Origin: Triatoma infestans
Lineage: Eukaryota > Arthropoda > Insecta > Hemiptera > Reduviidae
Reading direction: 5' to 3'
DNA: 64,000 bases
Assembly: GCA_011037195.1 (NCBI GenBank)
Contig: JAAEAF010003350.1
Span: 1 to 64,000, forward strand
Positions 10,695 to 21,069 of this stretch are shown piece after piece; position 1 is the stretch's first letter; each line of letters opens with the position of its first letter. Under the pieces are notes generated by a model. The model was not told where the DNA came from, did not search any database, and saw only the letters and a list, made by a program, of their open reading frames with translations. The translations under genes were made by a program, and so were the position numbers.

Positions 10695-12410
10695 TAAGAG
10701 AGGTGACAGAAGAAATATAGATAAACCGTCGGATATCTCTAATAGATACAATGGTAAAATTATTTGCGAATATTCTTGCAAGAAGAATTATGACATGGGC
10801 TGATTCTGAAAACATTATCCCAGAAGAGCAGGCAGGGTTTAGAAGCAAGAGAGGCTGCATTGATCACATTTTTACCCTTAATTCATTGATAGGAATAAAT
10901 TTTAAAACAAAAGGAAACTATGTATTTGCGATGTTCATAGACCTCAAGAAGGCCTTTGACTCCATCAACCATAATTTTCTGTGGGAGATACTGTTTACAC
11001 TTGGACTAGGAGGGAATTTAATTAGGATTATAAAGAAGTTGTATGATCACGCTACTACCCAAATTTCAATAAAAGATCAACTAAGTGAAGATACAGGTAT
11101 AACCTAGGGTTATTACAAGGGGAAAACCTCAGTCCAACACTCTTTGTTCTCTTCTTATCAGATATTATCCAGTTTTTCCGAGATAACGGAGCCACAGGTG
11201 TTAGCATTGATAATACCCACGAGCTACTAATGTTATTACTGGCAGACGACATTATCCTCCAGAATAATACCTGGCACAGGGCACAAAGGAATCTGAAAAT
11301 CCTGCAGCAGTACTGCAGCAATTAATTCTTTGACCGTGAATGTGGGAATGTCAAAGGTTCTTGTGTTCCACAAATCTCCAGAGCTAAAACAGCTTAAGCC
11401 TTTGTACTGGCACGATGAAAAACTGGAATACACAAAGAGCTACATATACTTGGGAGTGCCTTTTTCTTCCTCAGGCGCACTTCATACAAAAATCGTCAGT
11501 TGCCACCGCTAAAGTCTTGGAAGTTCTGAGAAGAGGTAAAATTGATTCTTGGGAAACAAATATGACATTATTTGATTCAATGGTCTCCTCAACCCTTCTA
11601 TATGCGTCCAAAATCTGGAGCCTTAGATACCTTAATGTTATTGAAGTTGCTCAGATAAATTTTTGAAATACCTGTATGGATGGCCCAAGAATTCGCCAAA
11701 CTATATAGTTCGACTTGAAACAGGTAGAAGTCCCCTGAGTGCAAAGGTAATAAAGAACGTAATCAACTATTGGTCCAAATTATCATTGATACCGGAAGAG
11801 AGACTGCCCAAACTATGCTTCAACAGACACTGAGAATACTAGATGCAGAAACTCCAGAAAATACAATTGGGTCTCTCAAGTTAATATGATAGCGCATCAT
11901 CACACCCTACTGGAGTGTTGAGATATAAAGACGATATCCTTGAAAAGATCCTGAATCATAACTTTTCAATAGATACCGACAGAACGCTAAACTCGAACAG
12001 TAACCCCATTTACAGAGCACTTTGCAGTTTCAACCTGTCTAGATCGGAAACCAATCTAACATTCAAGATTCATATAAAAAAAATCAAGATCCGTCAGCTA
12101 ACTAAGAGTAGGAAACCCAGAACACATCAAGCTACATCATGGAAGTAAAACGCTCTCTCTCTCTGGGCAAGTGAACCATGTGCATTCTGCAAACAATACA
12201 TTAACGATAGCTTGTAGCACATACTTCTATATTGTCCAACCTTCGAAGAGAATAGGCAGTATATCCTAAAGCCATCCACCTCCACATCCTGCGACCTACA
12301 TATTATTCAAAATATACTGAATATAGACAACGTTCCCAAACTTAATAGACTTTACATGTACATTATAGCAGTGTGTAAAAAGCTTGACACTGTAACTGAC
12401 ATTGATTAAC
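10695..12410 (+). pseudogene. Decayed LINE ORF2 (RT to C-terminal cysteine motif)
   Basis: Several frames, joined only by eye, give an RT in order: KLFANILARRIMTW, EEQAGFRSKRGC, motif A (MFIDLKKAFDSIN), motif B (LLQGENLSPTLFVLF), a motif C changed from YADD to LADD (LLLADDIILQ), the thumb signature YIYLGVPFSSSGALH, and a final cysteine motif near 12180-12240 (CAFCKQYIND...YCPTF). At least four frameshifts or stops break it. The closest relative in the window is the nearly intact LINE at 56.47-61.37 kb, which shares LLQGE-LSP and YLGVPFSSS. There is no endonuclease: 5'-truncated near 10695. Confidence 0.85.
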
Positions 12411-12742
12411 TTTTGAACAATTCTCTATTTCACGTGACCTTAAAGTGCTTGCAATTAGTTCTCAGTTGTGAATTAATATTCGTATCTATAATTACAGCAT
12501 ATTTTTTTTTTTTTTTTAACTCAAAAACTTATGGATAAGGTCGATTATTAAGAAGAGAAAAGTATCTATGTTCATGTGTGTAGGTTTATACGAGTGTGTT
12601 TTTGTATATATTGTTGGAATAATAATTAAATAATTAATTTACATCGTTTAAATTTATATTATTGTTATAAAACAAAAATTTCATCTCATATCTGCTCTAG
12701 ACCGTAGTGTGTTCTCAACAGTTTTGAATATACTTATATTTA

Positions 12743-13659
12743 TGAGGCATGTCCAGAGAGTAAGTGTACTGAGGCTCTCTCGGCCGGAGGGATTTTGTTT
12801 TCGACATGTTGGCTACACTGTCGTGTAGCCTGATTCCTCCCCTCCGCAACGAGACCGGTTCGAGGTCTATACGTTGAGAACTGTCGACGCGACAATACGT
12901 TTCGTGAAAAATGTCAATCCAATCTCCCGCCAAGTGAATCGAGTGCAGGCCGAGCAAGAGTTTTTGAGACGCTACAAACTCCATGGAGATGAATTTCTCC
13001 GCTCCATCATTACGGGAGATGAAACTTGGGTTGCACACCTGAAACCAAAAGGCAGTCTCAACAGTGGCGTCACACCTCTTCACCCTCCGCCAAAAAGTTC
13101 AAAACCACAATTTCAGCCAAGAAAATCATGGCATCCGTGTTTTGGGACTGTCAAGGCATAATTTTAATTGAATATATGCCTCAAGGGGAGACCATCAACT
13201 CTGCAAGATACTGTGAGACCCTAAAAAAAATTGCGGAGGGCGATTCCAGAACAAAAGGAGAGGCATGCTGTCTCTTGGCACACGGCCAACGCCACGAAGG
13301 AACTGCTTGCCTCAATTAAATGGGATGTCCTGAACCATTCCGCACATTCCCCTGACCTAGCACCTTCAGATTACTATCTCTTTACCTCCCTGAAGCTGCA
13401 CACGGGCGGAAAAAGGTTTTCAACCGACGAGAAGGTGAAGGGTGAGGTGGAGAAGTGGACGAAGGGGTTGGGGGAAAATTACTTCGAGGAAGGCATCAAA
13501 AAAGTAATACCTTGGTTCACCATCTGCATTGAGAGGAATGGTGACTATGTCGAAAAATAGCTTACATATGTACTAATGTAACCAGGTAATTTTTTTGTTC
13601 AAATAAAATTTTTTGTAACCTACAAAAATTCAGTACACTTACTTAGTGGACATGCCTCG
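12743..13659 (+). mobile_element. Internally deleted mariner element with TIRs
   Basis: The ends are inverted: GAGGCATGTCCAG...AAGTGTACT at 12744-12772 and its complement at 13630-13659, each next to TA (12741-12742 and 13660-13661), the Tc1/mariner target. The length of 917 bp is short of the usual ~1.3 kb because the N-terminal third of the transposase is missing. Confidence 0.85.
12860..13560 (+). pseudogene. mariner transposase, deleted and frame-shifted
   Basis: Frames spread over 12874-13560 encode mariner catalytic-core pieces: FLRSIITGDETWV (first catalytic Asp), AKKIMASVFWDCQGI, a damaged second-Asp region, HSPDLAPSDYYLF (third Asp, DD34D type), and the C-terminal KKVIPWFTICIERNGDYVEK ending at the stop 13558-13560. 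The helix-turn-helix N-terminus is lost, and at least two frameshifts separate the parts. It cannot make a transposase. Confidence 0.88.
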
Positions 13660-13661
13660 TA

Positions 13662-15400
13662 TATGAATACTTATATGTTGAATAAATATTTATATGTATG
13701 CAATGTTAATTACTTAAAAATATAAAAAAAAAAACTTTATATTGTCTACTACTTGATAACGTTGATTTCATTAATAATTAAATTTATTATTGTTGCCCTA
13801 TTTTCTGGATTATAATTTAATCACACTCAAATATACGAGCTTATCTATAATATACCATATACACTTACCATCACTATATTTTTTTTTTATGTTAAGAATA
13901 ACATAATAAGAATTCTAAGTTTATGGAAAATTTGTTAGAGATACAATTTTGTTTCAAATTACAGTAAGAGAAAGTCAAGTGAATGTTGTCTCCATTAAAT
14001 TTTCTTGTTGTGTAAAATTATTTTAGTTTTATTCGACATTTCATATAAATTATATAAATCAACATAACTGAAATGGAAAAATCATAGATAAATAATGTTT
14101 ATATAAATATTAAATATATATATATTTACACAATGATATATATTGTGTATAGCAATAACTAAAATAAATAGTCAGTACTGGGGGAGGGGCTATAACACAA
14201 TAAGTATGGGTCCAAGATTGTAGTGGTAAAAGAGAGAGCGCGTATGTGAGTGAGAGAAAGTGAGTTAGCGGAGAATAGCAAGACACCAAATCCAGATATT
14301 CATGGAGGCTATTAGGGAGTGAAGCCATGAATGGCCGAGGTAGGTATCTCTCCTTCAGCTTTATTGCCCTACTTGTGTGTATCACGAGCTTACCATGCTT
14401 CTTCTACCATTCCTTCTGCAATACAACGATTCTCTCCACTCCACATACCACTTACGTGTGCACTACTGTTACTATATACCTTTATCTAACTACCCAACCA
14501 TTCTCTCCCAATCCCCAACCAGCCTAGGAAACATCATTTCCAGTATAACTACACTTCATGCTTATAGTTTTACTTCTATAAATACGCGCACATTAGAAAT
14601 TATCGTGCTAGTGTCAGCATCAAAACAATAGGTTATTTCAATGTCACTATAGCTATTTAAAATTATTGATATCATTGCTCTTTTTTTTATAGTTATAAAA
14701 AATATGTTTCGAAAATTTGCAATAATAATAATGTCTCCAAACATTTACATTTATTATGTATCATCCACAGAATGAGGCAGTTTACATAATTATACATAAT
14801 GTATTTCTAGAGAAATGACTAATACAGTTTATTTTAACTGAAGTACACTGAAAGTATTCCAAGTACGAGTTTGATTGGTGTAAGAAGAAATCTTACGAAG
14901 CGTGTAATATTTTCGCAAATATTGTAATTATAAAGAAATGCACTTTATAATTAAAATACTCCAAATAATAACACATTATTTTACTAAGAGTAAAAGAAAG
15001 TAATCTATTGATGAGATTCGAATAATTAAAGATTCACAGGATCCGAAGAGAGGAGAAGCACACATTAAATAAATCAAAAGTTAGTTATTTCCCCACCTAG
15101 GCCAGACTACGTAGGGAGAGTTCCATTCGTATAAATAGAACGGAAGCACAAGAGTTCAGGGCAGTTTTACGACAGTTTTCAACCAGTTTACATCCAGTCA
15201 GCAACCTATCTAACTACCTTCTTGTTACTCAGCCAGTCTGTCTCCTTATATTTCTCAAGTTACCTAACTTCTATTAACAGTGTAAAGTCCTTACAATTTG
15301 TGTGTTCTTTTCATTATACAGTGTTCAGCTTATATTCTAGTTTATATCTCTAAATTCAATTCTCTCTCACTTTCTCTCTTCTTTTCATAAACGCGATGTG
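13662..15400. other. AT-rich interval; possible LTR-like leader near 15100-15400
   Basis: No gene is recognised. The open frames at 14110-14744 overlap on both strands and lack motifs. Around 15130 there is GTATAAATAG followed by T/C-rich text that resembles 41400-41600 (both contain AGTGTAAAGTC and CAGTGTTCA), perhaps the leader of an LTR or an untranslated repeat. I could not find its ends. Confidence 0.35.
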
Positions 15401-15404
15401 TTCA

Positions 15405-15600
15405 ATTTTTTTGTTTTTTGAGTTTTCGCTGGCAAAAACATGTTTTGTGGTCCCCTGAGTACAAAAAAATTGTTTTTAGTGAATGGTTTGCATGTCTGTA
15501 TGTGTTTGTGCACAAAGTAGCTCAAAAACCAAAAATCTCAGAAAGCTCGAATACTTGGTATTCCAAAATTGTGGTTGCCTCAAGCTTCTTGGATAGTAGA
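15405..15600 (+). repeat. R1kb family fragment, 5' region
   Basis: The text GAGTTTTCGCTGGCAAAAAC, GTGGTCCCCTGAGT and TAGCTCAAAAACC follows the first 200 bp of complete R1kb copies, including the position where those have a GT microsatellite. It lacks the subterminal hairpin and the later modules. Confidence 0.6.
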
Positions 15601-15734
15601 AAATGTTGGTGGGTCCGCAACGCTGGATAACATCCGGTATTTATCTGTCGTAGCATGCATATTGGTTTTGTTCCTTTAATTATATTATATTCCATTAATT
15701 ATACTTAAACTTAATTATACTTACTAATTATACT

Positions 15735-15830
15735 AACTAATTTGGTAGTTGGACGTTAAGCCCGCCTGAAAAAATAGGCATTACTTTACTTTTACTTACT
15801 TAATTACTTATTACTTATTATACTTACATA
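15735..15830 (+). repeat. 3' end of tRNA-derived SINE-B
   Basis: This matches the last ~65 bp of the SINE-B copies at 36196-36398 and 34678-34866 (TTTGGTAGTTGGACGTTAAG, CCTGAAAAAATAGGCATT). It ends in an (ACTTT/ACTT)n-type tail. The tRNA-like head is missing. Confidence 0.7.
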
Positions 15831-15859
15831 CTTAATTATACTTAAACTATTATATATAT

Positions 15860-16269
15860 TGTAACGTTTTTCCCTCTAAACTAGCTATTGCAACTAGTTT
15901 TAAGTGGGTTCGTTTAGATAAAATACTCTAAACTTAAATAAAGAAAACACCAATTTATTGTTATACACAATAAGTTACAAAATACAACATTTCACAGTTT
16001 AAATAGTAAAAATAATTACTTCACAGTTTAAACCATAAAAGTTTACTTTGTTCACATTTTATACACTTTCCACAAACGTTCACTTCGTTTGTAACTAGAA
16101 AACTCTCTCAACTCTCTGCGGTCCTATTATTTATACCGGTGGAGAATCTTGTAGAATCTTCTCAATTCTTCCAGAGAGAACTAGAGCGCTTCGCCAGCTT
16201 CCTAGCCGCCACTAAGAGAACTTGAGGTTTCTACTTCCTCTTCTAGATGGCACCACTGGCTGCGTGACA
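15860..16269 (-). repeat. Solo LTR, copy 2, with clear heat-shock-element array
   Basis: This is the same LTR as 745-1143 in reverse orientation: 410 bp, TG...CA ends, flanked by ATAT at 15856-15859 and 16270-16273. On its sense (minus) strand the TATA box (TATAAATA, 16128-16135) is preceded directly by a GAA/TTC array (16142-16174, containing AGAAGATTCTACAAGATTCT), which fits the nGAAnnTTCn heat-shock-element rule. An AACGAAGTGAACG leader follows. Copy 1 has a weaker version. Confidence 0.8.
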
Positions 16270-16273
16270 ATAT

Positions 16274-17376
16274 TATATTCCTTTAATTATATTATACAAG
16301 TTACAATAAGTTCATTTAATTCTTGGATAGATGTTGATGTGTTCCTATGCCTTGAAAGGAAGCTTGCTCCCTTTAATAATCAAACTGCCACTGCTTTTGC
16401 TAAGCTTTGGTTGTAAATTAAGTGTTGAGTTAAATTTAAAAGAATATCCAAGGCCGCAGTTGGGGCTCCAGTTTTCATGGAGCCTTTTGTGCTTCAACAA
16501 GCAAACCTTTGAACCCTATTAAGTGCGATAACCCTTCTCATGTTCAGTGTTCCTATCCACCAAATCACTACCCCGCGTATCCAACACAAAAGCTACTTTA
16601 TTTTAAAATTTTTACTTTAACGAAGCTATTTCATTTTCCTCATTAAAAGAAAAAAAAAAAAAATTGTATGATCAAGATAATAAATTTAATTCGTCAATTT
16701 CTAGTAATACCCATTCTTCTCATTAATTTTCTTTTTCTTATCTTAGATACAATAAAGAAATTACTGCCTCTCTTTTTAAAAAAAGGAATATTTAAATTGT
16801 TTGTTATACATAATAGAATAATCTACGTATTTAACTTCAATAAACATATCTCCTGTTCACTCTCTTTTGAATAACCTGTAACAAATAATTATTGAATTAC
16901 CGTGAAACTTAAGTTTCCAATATAGCGTATACCAAAATTAAAATGAAAACACAATACTTCATTAATTATGATTTCATAATAGAATACAATAATTTGATGA
17001 AATTTAATTCATCTATAAAATAATCTTTAAGGTTTTATTTAAATATTTTTATTTATTTTTATTAAATAGTTTCAATTAATAATTTTTTCAATTAAGTTTT
17101 GAATAGCATCACAATAAAAAATGATGTATTTTATGTTTCTTTGTTGTCGTAAAACATAAATTGTTTGATTAAAAATACATAGAAAGATATTACAAATTCA
17201 TTGTATTCAATCTTTGTTCGTTTGTAAAAATACAAAGGAAGATATTACGAATTCACTGTATTCAATGTTTGTTCGTTTGTACTGCAAAATGTGCAAGATT
17301 CCAAAGTTTTGCAATCCAAAAAAAAAAAAAGGCAGTTTTTAACTTTACCCAAATTTAAACTTTGTATCATTATTTT
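16274..17376. other. AT-rich interval with a 54-bp tandem duplication at about 17172-17280
   Basis: Two adjacent copies of a ~54-bp unit (AAAATACA...GATATTAC...TTTGTTCGTTTGTA) are visible. Otherwise I see no gene or known repeat. Confidence 0.5.
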
Positions 17377-17377
17377 T

Positions 17378-18380
17378 ACTTTCTCTTACTCCTAAGTAAG
17401 AGGAAGTATTGTAATCGTGTCAAATTTTCGATATCGAGTTTTCACCGGAAATATCCGTTTTGACGTCCCCTGAGTCCAAAAAAGTGGTTTTTAGCAAATG
17501 GTCTATGTGTGTGTGTGGTCTGTCCGTGTGTGTGTGTGTATGTAACAGCATAGCTCAAAACGAAAAACGTAGAAAGTTGAAACTTGATATTCCGTTTAGG
17601 TATCACCATGGATCTGACACTACGTTATCTGTCAAAATTCCTCAACCGGAAGTACCACTTTACTAGTTGGATTTTTTACTTTTTTGCGATTTTCTCAAAA
17701 ATGGCTCCGACGATTTTCTTTAAACTTTAAACATCAACCACACATACAAAGAGCTACAACTTTTATTGAAACATTTCTCCGGGAAAATGCATTGAAGGGC
17801 ACTTTTGGGGAGGGGTGGGGTTAGGTTTCCATCTAAAGTGCTATTTCAGTTTATTAGACAATTCTGCCATCTAAATAATGTTAATTAGAATTAAATATGT
17901 TGTTGAAATTCCGAGTTTGAAAAAAATCGGATAACCGGAAGTGCGTTTACTTTACCACTTTACTAAATGATTTATTCACTTTTTCGCAATTTTCTCAAAA
18001 ATGGCTCTGACGATTTTTTTGAAACTTCGTATATAAACTAAACATGCAAAGATCTACAACTTTTATCTAAAACATTTCTCTGGGAAATTTCTTTTAAGAG
18101 CACTTTTAGGGGAGGGGTGGGGTTAGATTTTCATCAAAGTGCTATCCTAGTTCATTACACAATTCTATCATCCAAACATAATTAGTTAGAAATAAATAGA
18201 TGACTGAAATTCCGAGTTTCAAGAAAATTAGTAAACGGAAGTGCGCTTTTACTGAACAGTTTTTTCAGTTTTCGACGAATTTCATTAAATTTGGTACACA
18301 AACTATAAAATTTGTCAATTATCATTTTGAGAACTGGAGTAAGAGAAAGTTGTGTGAGTGTTTCACACCAGATTTTTTTT
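17378..18380 (+). repeat. R1kb interspersed repeat, complete copy 1 (DINE/HINE-like)
   Basis: It starts with the subterminal repeat ACTTTCTCTTACTCC, which overlaps a CTCTTAC/GTAAGAG hairpin. A TG/GT microsatellite follows, then modules of about 290-300 bp that each begin near CCGGAAGT and contain TTTTCTCAAAAATGGCTC and a GGGGAGGGGTGGGG run. It ends with the complementary subterminal repeat, a GTGTGAgtgttTCACAC hairpin, CAGA and a T run. No protein is encoded. Confidence 0.85.
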
Positions 18381-18616
18381 TTCTCTTTTTGACATATCGT
18401 AATATAATTTTTCGAATTTTCTTATCTGTTCAATTTAACTACATAGCATATTAACCTTGCTTTTCCTCTATTCATCAATTAATTTATAAGACCATATTTT
18501 GTTCGAGTCTCTTTGTTCTGGGTGCCACTTTTTATAACCCAAAAAATTTCTTTTTCATTGTATCCACTGAAACTAAATCTTCTATTAATTCCTATTTCTT
18601 AAATATATATGATAAT

Positions 18617-18748
18617 GTTGTAAATTGGATATTGAGGTTCGGTCAAACACAAAAGAAATCTTTTTAAATTTCTACCGACGTTTCGGCAAATTTATTGCCT
18701 TCTTCAGGGTCTGTACAAAGGTTTTAATACAAATCAATAAAAAATGGA
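18617..18748 (-). repeat. Penelope-like terminal repeat, left arm, with hammerhead-like motif
   Basis: This arm is complementary to 20969-21069. On minus, 18680-18707 reads CTGAAGA, a GGCAA/TTGCC stem, then GAAAC followed by GTC: the order of a minimal hammerhead ribozyme. Hammerhead motifs with very short helix III are established for Penelope-like retroelements, whose terminal repeats may be inverted. One extra A lies between CTGAAGA and the stem. The right arm has lost the GAAACGTC part. Confidence 0.5.
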
Positions 18749-18769
18749 AACAACATAAAATATGAACTT

Positions 18770-19250
18770 AAAATAAATATTTTTTACAAGCATACACCCG
18801 CCTGAAACAGCTCTACCCACTTATCAACAGAAACACACCACTCAAACACTCCTGCACCACACTACTCTATAAAACGCTTCTGAGACCTCCCCTGACTGAT
18901 ACGCCTGCCCAGTCTGGATCACAGCAAGTAACACACTGACGAAACGATTACAGACATTTCAGAACAAAGTTCTATGAACAGCACTAAACGCACCTTGGTT
19001 TATCAGGAACACCCAAATACATAGAGAACTCGATATTGCAGACATACACACACACACATGACCAAATTAACAGACAGCTTCTTCTTAACACTTAACACAT
19101 TACCAACAACATCACACTACCACATAGGCGAACCTACCTCATCAAGAAGGCTGAAACCCCGACTTTATCAAGACCTCTAATTTTCTTTTCTTTTTTTTTT
19201 CTTCCGTTTACCACTATGTGTAAAGCTCCAGTGAGCTGGTCCATATATTT
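18770..19250 (+). pseudogene. Decayed Jockey-type LINE 3' end
   Basis: The plus strand gives fragments in shifting frames such as LYPLINRNTPL, LLYKTLLRP and the FQNK/NAPWFI region. They parallel the Jockey piece at 5291-5665 but with many stops. It ends in T-rich text and an AT-rich tail near 19250. Confidence 0.65.
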
Positions 19251-19319
19251 TGATTGTAAATAATAATAAATAAGTATATTAAAATATATAAATAAATAAA
19301 TAAAAGTATGATATATATA

Positions 19320-20793
19320 GGGTGACCAGAGTTATATGCTCCACCCACTTTTTTTTTAAACGGCGGGAAATTTCGAAAAAATAGAAAACACGTATTTAAT
19401 CATTTTTAGTCTAGTTTATTTTCAGTGATTGATCCATTTTTTTATACCCCAATATCCCGAGATACAGCATCCAACTTTTTTTTTTCAAATGGAACATTAT
19501 ATTTTTTTTTGCATATTTTTATAGTACTTGAGCCTCTAAAAAAAAAAAAAAAAAATTTAAAATCGGTTAGGTTTTTCAAAAGTTATGGTAATTTAAAATA
19601 TGAAAAACAAATTTCAGTTTAATGTCAAAATTACCTTATTTTTTCTTTAAAGAAGCTCTTCAAACTGGACACTATCAACGGATAGGCAAGCCAAAGCTCT
19701 GGACTCCCACGCTCTGTTTGTAGCAGCACTTAGGTGGCAAAGTCAACATCTAGGCAGGCTAGAGTTATTCGACGTTCCATATCTTCGACTGAAGCCACGG
19801 GATTAAGGTTACTGTACACTTTATTTTTTAGATATCCCCACAAAAAATAGTCCATTGGGGTTAAGTCCGGAGATCGAGGTGGCCATTGGATCGGACCATG
19901 AGTTCCTAACCACTTTTCGTGGAAATTTCTGTCCAGGTAACGTCGAACAACTCTCGCATTATGTGCCGGGCAACCATCTTGTTGAAAATACATATCTAGC
20001 CGACGTTTTAGAGGAACATCTTCAAACAGAACTGGCAAAATGTCTCTTAACTAAAAGTTAGATACCTTTCACCAGTTAAGTTCCCTCTGTAGAAGTATGG
20101 GCCGATTAGTTGGTTTCCTAAAACTCCACACCAAACGTTTGTAGAAAAAACAACCTGATGGCGTGTGGCGAAGGTAACTTGTGGATTTTCTTCAGCCCAT
20201 ATTCTAAAGTTCCAACGATTAAGAAGGCCATTGTTGGTAAACATTGATTCATCAGTCCATAAAATTGTGCATTTTTTGTGGGGATATCTAAAAAATAAAG
20301 AGTACAGTAACCTTAATCCCGTGCCTTCAGTCGAAGATCTGGAACGTCGAATAACTCTAGCCTGCCTAGATGTTGACTTTGCCACCTAAGTGCTGCTACA
20401 AACAGAGCGTGGGAGTCCAGAGCTTTGGCTTGCCTATCCGTTGATAGTGTCCAGTTTGAAGAGCTTCTTTAAAGAAAAAATAAGGTAATTTTGACATTAA
20501 ACTGAAATTTGTTTTACATATTTTAAATTACCATAACTTTTGAAAAACCATTTTAAAATTTTTTTTTTTTTTAGAGGCTCAAGTAAAAAATATGCAAAAA
20601 TATGCAAAAAAAATATAATGTTCCATTTGAAAAAAAAAGTTGGTGCTGTATCTCAGGATATTGGGGTATAAAAAAATGGATCAATCACTGAAAATAAACT
20701 AGACTAAAAATGATTAAATACGTGTTTTCTATTTTTTCGAAATTTCCCGCCGTTTAAAAAAAAAGTGGGTGGAGCATATAACTCTGGTCACCC
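19320..20793. mobile_element. Foldback-type derivative of a DD41D Tc1/mariner-superfamily transposon
   Basis: This is a near-perfect palindrome. The left arm 19320-19848 and right arm 20270-20793 (each ~0.52 kb) surround a 421-bp loop. The outer ends read GGGTGACCAGAGTTATATGC and complement, next to TA. Both arms contain the same 3' part of a transposase gene plus its 3' flank. The element therefore looks like a transposon whose 3' end was copied in inverted orientation onto its other end, replacing the 5' half. Confidence 0.85.
19730..20385 (-). pseudogene. DD41D transposase remnant (catalytic core)
   Basis: On minus, the loop encodes the DDE core: ILWTDESMF with the first Asp, RHQVVFSTNVWCGVLGNQLI, a frameshift near 20045, then MYFQQDGCPAHNARVV with the second Asp and SPDLTPMDYFLWGYLKNKVY with the third. 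Forty-one residues separate the last two catalytic aspartates. The same count gives 34 for the mariner at 35410, which supports a DD41D (rosa-like) assignment. The C-terminus ends CLDVDFAT at 19730. The N-terminal DNA-binding half is absent; its place is taken by the inverted copy of the C-terminal region (plus strand, 20275-20389). Not functional. Confidence 0.85.
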
Positions 20794-20968
20794 TGTATAT
20801 AGCACATTTAAATTTATCTTAAACTATTGTTGTAGAACAGATCAATATTAAACTAAATCACAAATATTAAAACTTTGACAATATGTGGCATATATAAGAG
20901 TAAAGTATGGAAATAACTTAGGAAATGTACTTACAAAAACTTTTCAGTTAGAATTCCAGTAGTATTGT

Positions 20969-21069
20969 ATTTTTTATTGATTTGTCCTTAAAAAGGCAAA
21001 AAATTTTGCCGGTAGAGATTTAAAAAGAGTTCTTTTGTATGACCGAACCTCAACAACCAATTTACAACA
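20969..21069 (+). repeat. Penelope-like terminal repeat, right arm
   Basis: This arm is complementary to 18617-18748 over GTATTTTTTATTGATTTGT, GGTAGAGATTTAAAAAGAG and GACCGAACCTCAACAACC. It keeps the GGCA/TGCC stem text but lacks the GAAACGTC part of the hammerhead-like motif. Confidence 0.6.
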
